A stretch of DNA of 64,000 nucleotides from Adenophora triphylla var. japonica (GCA_022495995.1 JAFEMH010007467.1:24487-88486), one strand, 5' to 3'; positions 15,501 through 30,400 are shown, numbered from the stretch's first letter. Numbers and translations are program-made. Notes: a model not told the origin generated them from the sequence alone.

Positions 15501-18500
15501 TGGAAAACACTCACTATACTCGTATATGGCTGTAATTGGTTTCCACACCATCTTGATTGCACAAGCTCAAGAAATTGCAGAAATTGATGCAAAATTAAGA
15601 AGATTTGAAGAGTTGGGCTAATCGAAGCGGCCGAAATTAAAGGCAAGGCTGTCTCTACCCACCAGATCTAAATAGATTATTCACAGATGATGTGTGTGCG
15701 CGTGTGTGTGAATTTGGGATTGGAGATTTGAAGAGTTGGAAGGAAAGGGAGGCGGAAGACAGATTTATTTGTGTGTATGGATACAAATGTGTGTGTGCGT
15801 TCAGATTTGTGTGTGTGGATGTTGAGACTAGTGGAGATGGGAGCTTGAGATTGGTGATGTTAATTGGGAAGGGGATTATGAAAATTAGTTTTTTTTTCTT
15901 TTATTTTTGCCCCTTTACATGATGTTAAATACCTTTAAGATCAATAATTGAGTATTTCTTATTTTTATTACTGAGGAAATGACCATCTTGGCCCTTAAAA
16001 AGTCATGTATCATGTACGTGACTTTGATTTCGTCAAAAAATTAACGATTTGTTAGTTTTATACCACATTGCAACAAATTGACAAACTTAGATGGCTGATT
16101 GGCACGTTTTAACTCTAAGGTTGGGGATTGCAAATGTGTGTAAAACTCAGGTCACCAATTTGCATTTTGCCCTTAAATTTGAATGAAACACGGGAGTGGT
16201 TGTCTTCCCTACCCCTGACCATAAAAAAGGATTTGAGTTAAGTTGTAGTTTCGAAAGAAGGAAGATATATGATATGTTGCACGGAACTCCATCCCTCTTA
16301 AAAGTTTTATTCTTGAATATAGGATGTTCCCCTTATAATAATCGTATTTGAACTTAGCTTTGCAGCGCCCTGTGTTATGATTTATCTCCATGTGCTAAAA
16401 AGACATCTTCGAGTTCCCTACTACATTAGAGAACTTCTCACATTAGTTACTTGAGCTCTTCATTTCTCACTATCTACTAAAGCAAATAGTTTTTGCTTTT
16501 CCGTTAATTTCCGGGAAAAAACGAGCAACCTTTCATTTTACTTTTTTTTTTTTTTTAAATTTTTTTTTCTCGATAGATTATTTTTCTCTCCTCTCTCAAC
16601 TTTCACATAAATGCAGCCTACATCCTTTTTTATTCAAATTTATTTTCTTAGTATTTTTTTCTCATCCATTTTTCCGATTAATTTTCCATTTTAGCATGGC
16701 TAATTGGATTTTCTAGTCTTGGAAGTAGAAATATATTGCTAGCAGGTTTATTCTGCTATCTTTTACTTGATGTACGAGAATTCTCAAACAATATTTCTTT
16801 CCATCATACTTATTTACATGATTCTTAGGGCAATCACTTAGGAAAGGAATTTACAGATGCATTCTATATTTTATTATAAAGTATTGATGTTTACCATATC
16901 CTTGTTGCATTTATGTTATGCTCCCTCCGTTCTGGAATAATAGTCCCACTTTTTTAGTAATTGATTTGATTGAACTTTGGCCAATTTTTAGGCAAAAATA
17001 ATAACAAAACGAAATTATAAAACTTGTTATTGATACACAAATAAAAATACTACCAATAACTTTTAAACTTTCATCAAGATAGTTAAATCTAAGATTAATT
17101 ATTGGTCAAAGTTCAATAAAGTTGATTAATAAGGAAGTAGGACTATCTTTCCAGGACGAAGGGAGTACGATTTTGGGTTTTGATGTATTGCCTACCCATT
17201 GTAACATATTGGGTGCTTACTAGGATCTTACAAATGGTAATTTACTTTTACTTATGGTTAGCATTAATGACTTATTTAGTGTAACTAATATTCTTTCCCA
17301 GGTACTCGCTTTTTTGGTTCGTTGTTTTGGGGGGGAAATTTTCATTTGCGTATTTTCTACAGGTAACTGATTGTCTTGGTCCTTTGATATTTTGTTATTA
17401 CTTGATTTCTGATGTCTCACTTGCTGAGTTCTTGCAGATAAGGCCCTTGGTGGAACCAACACGTGCTATTGTTGGCATGAAAACTATACGTTATTCTTGG
17501 CACGATTTTGTATCTAAAAGTAAGTTACCATTACGATCGTTCAATATATATCTCAGAGGGACACATAATTGTTTATTGATGTTATTTAACTTTCTCTTTG
17601 TGCTGCCGCATTTTGTTGGAAGTTTAGTATATTATGGGGCAGAAGTCGATATTCTCTTCAGGGGTGTTATTGTTTCTGATATCATAGTCATTAGAGGAGT
17701 TATACTGATTTTTTTGTCAGCTTTTCTTGTTGCTACTACTACGTGGCCTCCCATTTGTTTTTTTCTGTTCTATCAACAAGTTATTTATATACTATTCAGT
17801 TTTAAGGAAGTTAACAGTTTTCTTCTCTTTGCTTGTGTTGTTTGATTCTTCTAAAATGTTTTATCATTTTTTCTAACATCTTTTGAATATGGCGGTGTCT
17901 GCTTTTTTGTCTTAATTCTGTGATATGCCTCAGTCAACTATTTCTGGAAACTGACCAATTAAGGACAGTCTGGACGGTAGTTTCTGTAATCTGGAGGCTT
18001 TAAGCTTGTCCAATGATGGAAGGATAGTGCTATGTACTATTGTTTTGTGTCCCTTGGGTTTGCCTTTCATCTACGTCCTTCTCTGTTTGTTATGACCAAA
18101 TGATCTTATCTCAATGCATCTGTGGCCCATTCAAGTTTTTGAGTGCAAGTATAGAACTAGCCTTTTCTCTGTTTTCAAATTTTAAATAGTGATTCTGTTA
18201 TCCTGTTATCCTTTTGGTATTCTGTTTGCATGTTTGTTTCTTATTATGACTTTACAGTACTAGGATAAGCTCTTTTTCTTTTCGTTCTTTCTGATATTCA
18301 GGATGACAATATTATTGCAGATAATCATAATGCTTTGACAATTGCTAGCTTGTGGGCACCAGTGTTTTTTGTAAGTCGGCGTGTGTGCTGAGTACTATTC
18401 TCTTAGTTATGCAGGGGTTTTGATTTTGTTTTGATAAAATAGTAACTTATCCTTATTAAAGTGTTTGTTTAATAAAAGTGTTTGTTATCCTTTTGGTATT

Positions 18501-21374
18501 CTCTTTGCATTGACTTTTTTTCTCTGTAATTTTCCTTTTTGTTACAGATATATCTCTTAGATATCCAGATCTTTTACACTATTATATCTGCTGTTGTTGG
18601 TTTCTTGCTTGGAGCAAGAGACCGTCTTGGTGAGGTAATAACAATTTCTGTTGATTCTTATTGGCACATAGATTCTGTGTATCATGCCTGTTTTCTTTGT
18701 GAAAATTATGTCGTATTTTTCAAGCTTACTAGAAATTGTTTAGTTTGAAAGTCTTGTTAAATTTTTGTGATTCTTGATTTGCTAAATGTTAGTTACTTCG
18801 TGACCCTCAGATTAGATCTTTGGATGCTGTCCACAAGCTCTTTGAGGCTTTCCCTGAAGCGTTTATAAAGACTCTTCACGTTCCTCTTGCAAATAGGTGC
18901 TCTTTCTTTCAGTTTCATATAGACCTGCACACTTTCATGCTTGTTTTCAATTATGGAAAAACATGTATGCTATTAAAAAGATAATGAAATTGCTGACGTG
19001 GATTGACTAAGGTAGCATGCTCTTCCATTACCTTTTTAGCGGCATCTATGTCTTTTCTTTAATTGAAAACAAAAATAAAAGTACGCTGCCATATTTTTCA
19101 AATTTAAAGTATGTTAGTGTATTTCTAAATTTTGGAATAGTACACTACCCTAAATAGTTGTTAGCCCTTCATTAAATTTTAAGCCTCTTGTTTTTAGTTT
19201 ATGTTTTTTTGATTGTTGGTAGTTTCAGACTAAAGGACTTTTTTATTTTGCAGGGATTCCATTCGGTCATCTTCTCAGGTGGGTTAACATCAACTCATAT
19301 TGCAGATTTTTTCTTGTAATTTTGGGTCTTACATAGTTCACCTGTCCCGTCTGGGTAGTTGGTCTGCCACAAATCTTCTTGTGCCCATCACTAAAGAGTG
19401 TGCAACTTATAATTTGAAGTGCTTATAGTTCACAAAGTTTGAAGTAAGAGTTTCTGTGCTGTCTTGTATATTGTAGCTTTCACTGAGCTGCCACACTTGC
19501 TTCTAACTTACACATTAGGTCAAATTCAAATTGGATTCCGAACTTGCTGCAATCGCTGATTATTGCTTTCCTTTTCTCGTATTGCGTTTTATTCCACCTT
19601 GTCCCAATCTCTTGCTAGCATGATTCATGATATTTTAGTGAAAATCATATGGTCATTGTAACGACCCGAGCCCAAAAACCCGATGAGCTACATTAGCACC
19701 ACGCACTAGCCCACTAAGCAAAAACTACTGGGTCCACTTGGCTTACCATAGGCCCACTCGAAAATCCATGGATGTTATTGGTGCCAAATAGTAGTATTGT
19801 GGAGACATATATATCACAATCAAAGTCCTGATGTGGGATGGGGTTATCACAATCTCCCCCACTCCAATCCTTGTCGTCCCTGGCAAGGCCCAAAGGATAC
19901 TCAAATTGTACCCCCAGGCCAGCTCGCAAGCCTTACAGCCGGGGTTTCATTTTGATACCATTTGTACAAACTACTGAGTCCACTTAGCTTACCACAGGCC
20001 CACCCGAAAGTCCATGGATGTTATTGGTGCCCAATATTAGTCTTGTGGAGACTTATATATCACAATCAAAGTCCCGATGTGGGATGGGGGGGATGGGGAT
20101 ATCATAGTCATGAAAGTCAACATTTATTATGACAAGTTTCTCTTCTGATGTGCTTCACATTTTTACAATATAGTTAGCATCTGGGCCATGTTCCGCAAGT
20201 TTTTGAGCTTAGTTTGCTAACCATTTGCATGCACTTTGTAGTTTATACCAAATACCCCCTCCGTCCCGTATAAGATTTCACTTTTGCCATTTTGGGCGTC
20301 CCATATAAGATTTCACTTTCCTAAAATGGCAAAAAATATTTACTAATCCTCCCACTCATTCTCTCTCCTACTTTACTTTTATACTCACAACACCAATCAA
20401 CTTACTATTCCCTACCCCACCTTCTCTCTCCTATCTCACTTTTTATACTCTCAACACTTGCACCACTTACGCATTTTATTAATTCCCGTGCAAAACCCAT
20501 TTGTGAAATCTTATATGGGACGGAGGGAGTATTCATTTTTCACCACAATACTGTACAATACAATTATGTAGAATTAAATTTACTATGAAAAGTTGAAAAT
20601 TAGATATGTAATCATGTTTATTATTTAATATGTTAGTTTATCAGGCTTAAATTCTATTAAAAAATCACTGCACTCCTCTAGATTTTAGCCACGGATCAAG
20701 TATATTCTACATGTTGATACAATACTACTCTGGAACAAAATTTCTGACTAAAATGGATTTTACATTAGAAATAAAGATGAATGGTTCTACCACAAACAAC
20801 GTTTAATATGCATATATATTGAGAATTTTCGTATATTGTTTAATTCAAAATAAGGCTCTTTTTATGTGTACAAAACATCTTAATATGGGAGGGGGGTTAG
20901 AGCTCCTTGATAAATTAATTTGTTACAACAAATCTTTTGCTCTAAATTTGCGATCACGGGTTCTAACACCCCCCCAATTTTTACCTGTTGAAAGGTGCCT
21001 TAGGATGAGCTTTGATGAATAACAACAAAATTGGTAGAAAGAATCATTGGTGAGCAGATTGATGCCATTTACGGTTCCATTTCATTGCCCCATCTCAGTT
21101 GATGAATACTAGACAGTTGGTCATTATTCATTAAGTAGTGGTGTCATCCTTGCTCCATCCCTTTACTCCTTGCGTCTACAACCAAATGTATTTCATAAAT
21201 GTAAAGTTTACATTTATTTCAGGGTATCGAACTTAACATCATTTTCCTTCAATATACACAATGGACACTTGAATAATGTTGATGTGATTCAACTTAAATT
21301 AGATTCTTTAAAGAACCCATTTGTGGAATTAGGACTGTCTATTATACTATTTGATGGAACTCCAAATGTATGCA

Positions 21375-21426
<52 letters not shown>

Positions 21427-24400
21427 CTTTCAACGTGGGGTTGGGGAATATGATTTTGAACAATATATAACTTAAATGCCAACAAGGTCTTTTGTGCTTT
21501 TATCTGCAAATATAAAATAGTAATCTTTAACTTAATGTCTCCAATCACTTAAGTAACTCTGTTTTATCAAAAGGTTATGGAGAAAAGAAAGTCTGATGCT
21601 GCTCGATTTTCTCCTTTCTGGAATGAGATTATCAAGAATCTTCGGGAGGAAGATTATATTGCTAACTTGTGAGTGGTTCATACCCTGAGCTGTGACTTGT
21701 CTGTCTCAATTCAATTTTTGCGGGTTCACACTGATATTTCATCCCTCGTGTTTCTGTGCTACCTCTTGTTTTCTCATGCTTGCAGGGAAATGGAGTTGCT
21801 TCTTATGCCTAATAATTCTGGGAGTCTTCCCATGGTTCAGTGGCCTCTATTTCTTCTTGCCAGCAAGGTATTCATGCACTTGCTTTTACCACATTCACCT
21901 GATTTTTTGTAGGGGTGCTGACCTGTCTTTCCCCGCTAATCTTCTTCTCGACGTGCTTTTGTAGATATTTCTCGCGAAAGACATAGCGGCAGAGAGTAGG
22001 GACTCCCAGGAGGAGTTGTGGGACAGAATCTCAAGGGATGACTACATGATGTATGCAGTTGATGAGTGTTATTACACCATCAAGTTTATACTGACTTCCA
22101 TATTGGATGAAGAAGGGAAGATGTGGTGAGTATTCATTTCTTGGTTCTGTAATAAGTTATTATTGTTTCTTGAGCATTTTGCCTTTCGATTTTCATGTCA
22201 TTTGTATTTGACTTGCAGGGTTGAAAGGATATACGAAGACATTCAAGGAAGTATTTCCAAAAGGAGTATTCATGTTGACTTTCGGCTAAATAAGTTGGCA
22301 CTTGTAATTCAAAAAGTCACTGCACTTATGGGAGTACTGGTTAGTATTAATTCATATGGAGTACATCAAAAAATATTGCAGCACTCGCTGAAGTGCTGAT
22401 TCCTTTTCAGTTTTATTTTTTACTTCATATGTTACTGTTCTTTTATCCCGTGAGATGAATTCTGTTTTCTTTGGGTGCTTTTTTGTATTACTACCCTCCC
22501 TAGGTAGGTATCAATTTAGCTAAGCAATTGTTTAGTGTGTTTGACTTTCATACATTTATTTTTATTTTCATTTTGTGTACTGATGCAGAACGGAAGCAAT
22601 TTGTTTTATTATCTGGCTATAAAACAGTAAAAGATAAAAAAAGAAAACAAGGCCTGGCTTCACACCGAGGCAACCCCATGCGTCGCACCTAGGTTTCTTG
22701 AGCGCACCCAAGGATTTGAATCGCGCTGATTCAACAGTAGAAGCAATTATTTACTGGGAAAATTCTTTATTCATCAACTCTAAATAATACTAAAGGCATT
22801 ACATGCTTTTATAGGCTAAAAATAATTCCTTAACCTAAGGAAAGTAATTCTAAAAGGAAAAAAGAAAACTAAGACCTTAATGAAAGACAACTAACAATAA
22901 ATCCTTTAAGGATCTTTACTCTAAATACTAAAAAGACTCCTAAGCTAATAAGGAAATCTATTCTCAGCAAATAAGACACTTGCCAAAATGCCATTGACTT
23001 CTAAATTATTATGACAACTGACTAAAATGTTCAACAACTTATTAACCTAACAATAACTAATAATAAGACTCTAATAAGATAATTTGACTTCTCAAGATCT
23101 TGCGTTGGCTCCGCCTTAAACTTGCATAAATTAAGAAACTTGATGAGCCTTTATATTTGCTTTTTCTTGATCCCTTTGCGTCCGTCATCATGTACTCTTG
23201 AAACAAAAGGACTTGACTGTAAAGTCAAAGGTAATTTATAGCTTATATTCTGATACACTCTAGTCAGCTCATTTCTATCCCAATCACTTGGGGTCTGCTG
23301 TAAGAATTCTTTTTCATCATTCAGTTCAGCCGAATGCATGGGTGTCACACAAGCCGCACTAATTCATATCCTTCTGTATGAGGACTTCTTATCTCTTCCT
23401 TCTCCGGAAAACTCCTAAAATAAAGTTGGACTTTCTAATGGATAGATGGAGTACAACTGTACAACACATTAACTTAGGCTACTCAAGACATTTGCATGTT
23501 TGCGGCACAACCTGGAGTTGTTTATTTATCATTCCTAGCCTCTCGATTTGCAAAATTCCCTTGTGCTTATTTACATTCATTTTTATTTGTTCTCTGTTAT
23601 TTACAGCTTTGGAGTAAGTGTCTCTAAGTCCATTCTTATGGGTAGTTTGTTGATATATAGCAGAAACTTTAATATATTGTACCTTCCGTGCTTCGGTAGT
23701 TTTGTGATTCTTCATGAATGCCAAGGATCATTATTTAAGTGGGTGTCTGTGTGTGTGTGTGTTTTATCAAGGTTGTGGCATATTCGTTAGCACCAATGTT
23801 TCTGATTATGATTCTTAGTTAGCTATTAAGGTTCATATTCTTTTCCATTTTGAATTTATTCTTTTAGACTTTCTTATTTTTCAATGCTACACATACAGAA
23901 AGAAGTGGGAACACCAGAATTGGAGAACGGTGCTGTCAAAGCAGTTCAAGATCTATATGATGTTATCCAGCACGATTTTCTTGCCATCAATTTGAGGTGT
24001 GTTAAATAAAAACACTTCTGCTTCTTATTTTTCGCACCTTCTATTGATTAATGTCACTTGTGCGTTATCTTGCAGAGAAAATTACGATACATGGCATTTG
24101 TTGTCGAAAGCAAGGAAGGAGGGTCGCCTTTTTTCAAAGTTGAAGTGGCCAAAGGACGTTGAATTGGTACGTTTGCTTGTTTAACGCCTGGACAGTGCTT
24201 GTCCACTTTCAAATTCTGTTACAAGCTCTTTTCTTTGCATTTAATCTTCAAACTTCTTGAAATATATGAAGAGGGCACAAGTCAGAAGATTGTACTCGCT
24301 CTTAACAATCAAAGACTCTGCTGCAAACATCCCAAATAATCTTGAGGCCAGACGTAGGTTGCAGTTCTTCACAAATTCACTTTTTATGGAGATGCCAACT

Positions 24401-27400
24401 ACGAAGCCTGTCCGTGAGATGTTGTCATTCAGGTAAAATCTTCCCTAAAGTATAGTTTTTTTTGTCTTCAGTGTATTTTTGTAACTAATTCTGGTTATCA
24501 AAATCTTTCCACCTCTGGCCTATGAATTTTTGCAGTGTGTTCACTCCATATTATTCAGAGACTGTGCTATATAGTATGGCTGAACTCCTTAAGAAAAATG
24601 AAGACGGAATTTCAGTTTTATTTTACCTCCAGAAGATTTTTCCAGGTATTCTCATACTGAATGTCAATGCAACAGAAACTTTCTTAGCTTACATATTGCA
24701 TGGAATATATAGCAGTCATATAGAACTTTGTGTTGACTGTTGTACTCTTAGAACACATCTGTTGCATAAATTGTGCTTTTTGGTTACACAAATATTTTGA
24801 GATGGTGCTATTGTTTTGAACTTGTCTGTTCCTGTCCTTTTTCTCGACCTGAGCCACGGAATCTTGGAAATAACCTTGTATGTTAATATCCATGCAAAGA
24901 CTTAGTTTTCACATTTATTCTTTGCCAGGTTTGGGTATTTGTTGAAGGGAGTGCATTAGAGAGCTTATTAATTATTTGTGTTTTAAGTGGTGAAGTAATC
25001 CATTGTTTCCTTTTTCTACATTATTATTGCTGATGAGTTGAGCATGGTAAATCATGAAGGGGTAGCGGTGGCTTGAAGGAGATGATAAGGATTGGATTGG
25101 GGAATTTTGGTAATATGAGGCTGAAATCTTCAAAGGTCTTGTGGGGAATTGATAGGTTAGAGAAGTTGCACCCTTTCTAGGTGAAAATGTTGAGAGGACT
25201 TCGTTTTAAAATTATTTAAAGTAAGCTTAAATGCGAAAGATGTTAAATGGAAACAAAAGACTAGTTTACGGTGAGTGGAGGCAATATCAAAGAGAAACAT
25301 GATTTTTTTGAAGAGGTCGAGTGTGGGTAAGGAGATGTTGTCTGCATCGTTTTTTATTACATATTAAGTTCCTGTATTCTGTTAAAACTTATTTGAGAAT
25401 GAGTCCAGAGAGACCCATGTCATATCAGTTGGGGTTGTGCCCATCAGTGGAGGTAGGCATAAAATATTTGTTGGATTCCTTTGGTTGCATGCTATTGCTT
25501 AACCCTTAATGTGGATTTTTTTTGACTCCTTTCAATATCAGTTGTTTTTATGGTCACGTGTTGATGAATGGAGAAGTGTTTCATTAAGTGTTCAAGAGTT
25601 CGTTGACAGTGCAAGGGTTATGTTTTACATTGAGATAGTAGCACATGCTTTTTATGTGGTGCTTACATATTTCAAAATCTTTCCTTTTTGCTATTTCTGA
25701 GTTGTAAAATTACAATGTCTGAATTTTCATGCATCTGAAAGGAGATTTTAATATTTGAGGTTCCTTTCTTTTGAGCTCTCTTTCTTCTCTTCTATTCCAA
25801 AAGCCTCCCCACGTTGTGTATCACCAACTCAGGTTGCTCAATCCTCACCAGTTCATTTCTGTTTTAAGGATTTTTTTCTATGTCACTCTTTGATGGTTAC
25901 GTACAACCGTAAGGTACTTTTAGTGATCTGAGAGGTGAATTTGTAAGAGAATCTGGGCCCGTGCTTTTAAATTATTCACACAATTTAAATTATATTTTCA
26001 CTTGACCCTAAAACTATGAATTGTATCTTGGTACTGAAAGTTGAAATTAATATCCAATAGTTTCTAAGAAACAAACATATCTTGGCTACAAGCGTCATTA
26101 AATTATCCATCTTCTTTATCTCTTGCATGTTGAGTGATGCAGAGAAAAAGAACTCTCGCTCACCACTTCTCCACCATGAGTGTAATTGTCATAGTTACCG
26201 CTGGCTGCCACTATGGACAAGTTTTAATTTATTTTAATATGAAATTGGGTTTCTATTAAATCACCTTTGATCCTTGCAGATGAATGGAAAAACTTTCTTG
26301 CTCGCATTGGCCGTGATGAAAATACACTTGACTCTGAACTAAATGACAACCCCAATGATATCCTTGAACTTCGGTTTTGGGCATCATACCGTGGGCAAAC
26401 ATTAGCTAGAACAGGTATTGTTTTCCCTTTATTTTTTCTTGAAATAAATATTAGCGATTATTTTGCTTCCTTTTAAGTTTGTGATTTTAAAATACCTGGT
26501 TTCTGTTGTGGTGCTCTCTCTCTGTCTCCCTCTCCCTCCCCTTCTCTATGCCTCAAAAGACAATTGTGTGCTTGTTTTCCCTATAATAATATCTAATTGG
26601 CATTTCCACTGTTACTTGTATTGTTGCTATTTGTTAACAAATATTTGCTGTCTGGAAGAACTCTCCCATTTTTGTATACTGTTAGCATCTGCTAGAAGTT
26701 ATCTTTTCTAAACTGGAACTTGCGAAATGATTTGTAATGGTGGAGATATTTGAAACGGTTGATAAGAGGAATGGATGGAAAAAATTGACGGTATGTATAA
26801 TTTGAGGTATCACACCCACACACACATATAGCAGAGATTCTTGGATTTATGTACCTAATGATTGGCAGGTCCTTTCATGTGATCTTCCATGTCTTGCCCT
26901 TTTTCCTCTCAGTAAAGTGTCCTAGTTTTTTCCCATTGCATTGGTTCGTCCAGAAATAGAAAATTTTCATTTGTAAGATTTGCATTTTTCTCCGAGTTAG
27001 ACTAGGACTTGTGCTGGCATTTCATTGATGGAGAAGAATGTAAATCTCTAGTTATGTAGTTTAATTAAGAGTTCATTGTATTAGAGCTGTATTTTTTTTT
27101 TTTTTAAAGGTTAGCAAGTATAAGTATGTCATGCATTGGCATTCTTATACGAAAAAGATTGAAAAGAATTCATATGGCCTGCCTTTGAGTTCTTGAAAGA
27201 TTAATTTTGTTATTTTTTTGTAGATTATTTATTGATCGATTGAGAATAGCTTGATACTTGAAGCACGATAATATTGACTTCAGTATTGTTTGTACTTCTG
27301 TAGTATTATTTTATTGGATATAGTTGCCTAGGCTTAACTCATTGCTCTATGACTACTATTGAAAAACATTTTCCTTTATGTGAGAACCTTCTTGACTATA

Positions 27401-30400
27401 TCTTAACTTGATCTCTGCAGTCCGAGGGATGATGTATTACAGGAAAGCTTTAATGCTTCAATCATATCTGGAGAGATTGACCGTTGGAGGTTTGTGCATC
27501 AAATTATATCTATTGCTACTGTCTCAGATTCTGTTTTTGGTTTCTGACACGTTTAAACAATGCTAGATATGGAAGCTGCAATTCCGGTTAGAGAAGCGAC
27601 AGTTACACAAGGCTTTGAGTATTCTCCTGAAGCAAGAGCGCAGGCTGACCTGAAGTTTACTTATGTCGTTACATGCCAAATATATGGGAAACAGAAAGAA
27701 GAGCAAAAGCCTGAGGCTGCAGATATTGCATTGTTAATGCAAAGGTGCGATTCGCACAGACAATTAGAAATTAAAGACTTGTTGGAATGCATGACCTGTT
27801 TGACCGTGTTTGCATTTTTTCTACTCTTAGTTACCAAGTTTTATTTCCAGAGATTTATGATTTTTTAGTTTAGAGTAAGAAATAGTTCACTAAGACTCAA
27901 TAATTAAGGTTTCCAGAGCTTTAATGAAGTGTGTTTAGTTTGATGTTACTACCTCATATGAGATTTTGGTCATCTTCTTATTTTAGAAATGAGGCACTCA
28001 GAATCGCTTTTATTGACGTGGTGGAAACTCTAAAGGATGGTCACGTGCAGACAGAGTACTACTCGAAGCTCTTGAAGGCTGATATCAATGGGAAAGATAA
28101 GGTAAAAACATATTTTTCTTCCCACCAATCTTCACAGCCACTTCTTTTGCTAGCTATAGTTAAGGTACCTATCTATTTTTTCTTTTTACAACTGTCGGGT
28201 GCATGTGCATCTGTTTTTCCATCATTTTCGATGGAGACAAAGACTCACTATTTTTTGGCTTGTGAATATGATGGAATAAAGCAAAATGGCTCACTAAACT
28301 GTTTGCGCTTCTTTGTTACGCTTCTTTGTTACGAAGCAACGGTCAGTCCATGCAATTTTCGACACAATTTTCATCCTGGGTCATCCGGAAACAACCTCTA
28401 TATGCTTTAATACAGGGCAAGGCTGTGTACATCCGACCCCCTTACCCCACCGTAGGTGGAAGCCTTTGCGGCACTGGGGTAATTTGTTGTTGTTGTTGGT
28501 AGTGCATGTGAGTCTGTGTGTGTTTTTGGCGATGGAGGAAGAGGGAGTGGGGGGAAGGAGGCACTATATTATCGTTTATGTGAGGGAAGCATCCTAACTA
28601 CTTCCTCCATCCAAAAAAAGTCACATTTTCCGAGTTAAACTTGGGAAGGATGAGGCTTTTCTTGCTTGTACCCAAGGTTCTAAAAAGCGCTAGGCGGATG
28701 CTAGGCGGCGAAGCCGGGATTAGTCGGGACCTAGGCGGGGACTAGTCGGGACCTAGGCGGGGCTTAGAACTAGGCGTTGGAGAGGGGCATAGCGCCTAGG
28801 CGGGGCCTAGGCGCCCTTAGGCGGGGTCTTTTAGAACACTGCTTGTACCTTCTTGAAATTGCATTAAAATTATTTCCTCTTTTAAAAATGCAACTCTTTT
28901 ATTAGAAAAAAAAATAAGGTTTAGTGTAATCCTTTGTTGGGGGATGGAGGGTGTATCTATTATTGGACACTTGAGACGTCAGAGTGAAGTTGGTCGTGAG
29001 AGCATTAACTGTAGTCATTTTGATTCAGTGAAGTGTGCTTCCTTCTCTATAAGTGTTTAATTTATAAAGTGGACATTTACTATGGAACAACCTTAAAAAG
29101 AATGTTGGACATAACATTGAAACAAAGGGAGTTTATTTTATCTCTTTGTCTTGTCACATTAGATATGACATAATCAGCTCACCAAGTTGATTTGTTTATG
29201 TGCTTTTTTATTTTGATGCAGGAAATTTACTCCATAAAGTTGCCTGGAAATCCTAAACTTGGTGAGGGAAAACCTGAAAATCAGAACCATGCTATTGTCT
29301 TTACTCGTGGAAGTGCTGTCCAAACCATTGACATGAATCAGGTGATACTTTTTTCTTTAACTTCGACGAGCACTCAATGACCCATTAGGTTATCTTATAT
29401 GAATTACACTGATTTTTGTTTATTCTTTCTACCGCTAAAGTAACTTCTTAAGACATGTCTATTCTTAAATTCAAGGCATACATTGAATGCTGTATATAAT
29501 CCAGTTCTTGAGAAAGGCCCTGATTTCTTTTAGACAATACTCCCTCCGTCCCACCTCAGTTGAGACTAATTTCCTTTTTGGTCCGTCCCACCTAGATGGA
29601 GACTGCCTAAAATGGCAAAGATCTTATACTCCTCCCATTCATTCTTTCTCCTACTTTACTTTTATACTCACAACACCAATCAATTTACTATTCCCCCCCA
29701 CTCATTCTCTCTCCTACTTTACTTTTCAAACTCTCAACACCTCCCCCCACTAACTCTCTCTCCTACTTTTCCTTAAATCTCTCCTACTTTTCCTTAAATC
29801 TTGTGCCTAACTGAGGTGGGATGGAGGGATAATGTCTTACATAAAAATAATAGTGTCAGTTTCCTTGCTTGTATATGGCTCAGTTTCACATTTCCCTCGT
29901 ATTTTGTAAGTTGTGAATGAATTGAAGGAAGTTAAGGAATGGATATTAAAAATAATTTGTTTTAAAGAGTTCCTCCCATAATTTTCTGCTCGTGATCACC
30001 CCTCCGGTTAACTGTTTAATCAATGCAAACTGTTGATTCCCATGCTTCCTATGTTTAGCATCATCCTTTTTTATGCTTTTGAGGTAGAGGATTCATGTTC
30101 ATATATATATATATATATTCACATATATATATATATATTCACATATATATATACATATTCATAGGCAGCTGTAATACAATGTACCTTTTGTCTTATAATT
30201 TCACTGTTACACATTTTGAGATTAGGATAACTATTTTGAGGAAGCATTGAAGATGAGAAATCTTCTCGAAGAGTTCTACTGTGATCATGGTATTCGTCCT
30301 CCTTCGATACTTGGTGTTCGGGAGCATGTTTTTACTGGAAGGTATGCTTCATGACAATGTGTGTTACACTGGTCTGCATTTTGTGGACAACCTCATCATC

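Larger units (their letters stand above)
1013..18634 (+). other. Callose synthase exon map, part 1 (exons 1-20 in window)
   Basis: Exons read from frame and splice sites: 1013-1110, 1392-1555, 4772-4895, 5543-5653, 5743-5868, 6254-6343, 8342-8439, 8595-8712, 9537-9662, 11698-11774, 11854-11932, 12980-13102, 13428-13530, 13707-13830, 14246-14435, 14543-14595, 17302-17362, 17438-17519, 18321-18370, 18548-18634. They encode the N-terminal regulatory region, the FKS1-type domain and the first membrane cluster (for example the exon at 17302, ending in AKFSFAYFLQ-like sequence GGKFSFAYFLQ). Every junction uses GT-AG and keeps the frame. The largest intron is 1556-4771. Confidence 0.88.

Noticed and set aside
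17327..17845. 172-residue open frame overlapping two callose synthase exons
   Set aside because: It reads through introns; conserved residues are confined to 17302-17362 and 17438-17519, with good splice sites between.
24646..26279. Search for a gene or element in the 1.6-kb callose synthase intron
   Set aside because: Open frames at 25321-25700 have no start context, motifs or inverted termini; nothing supportable.
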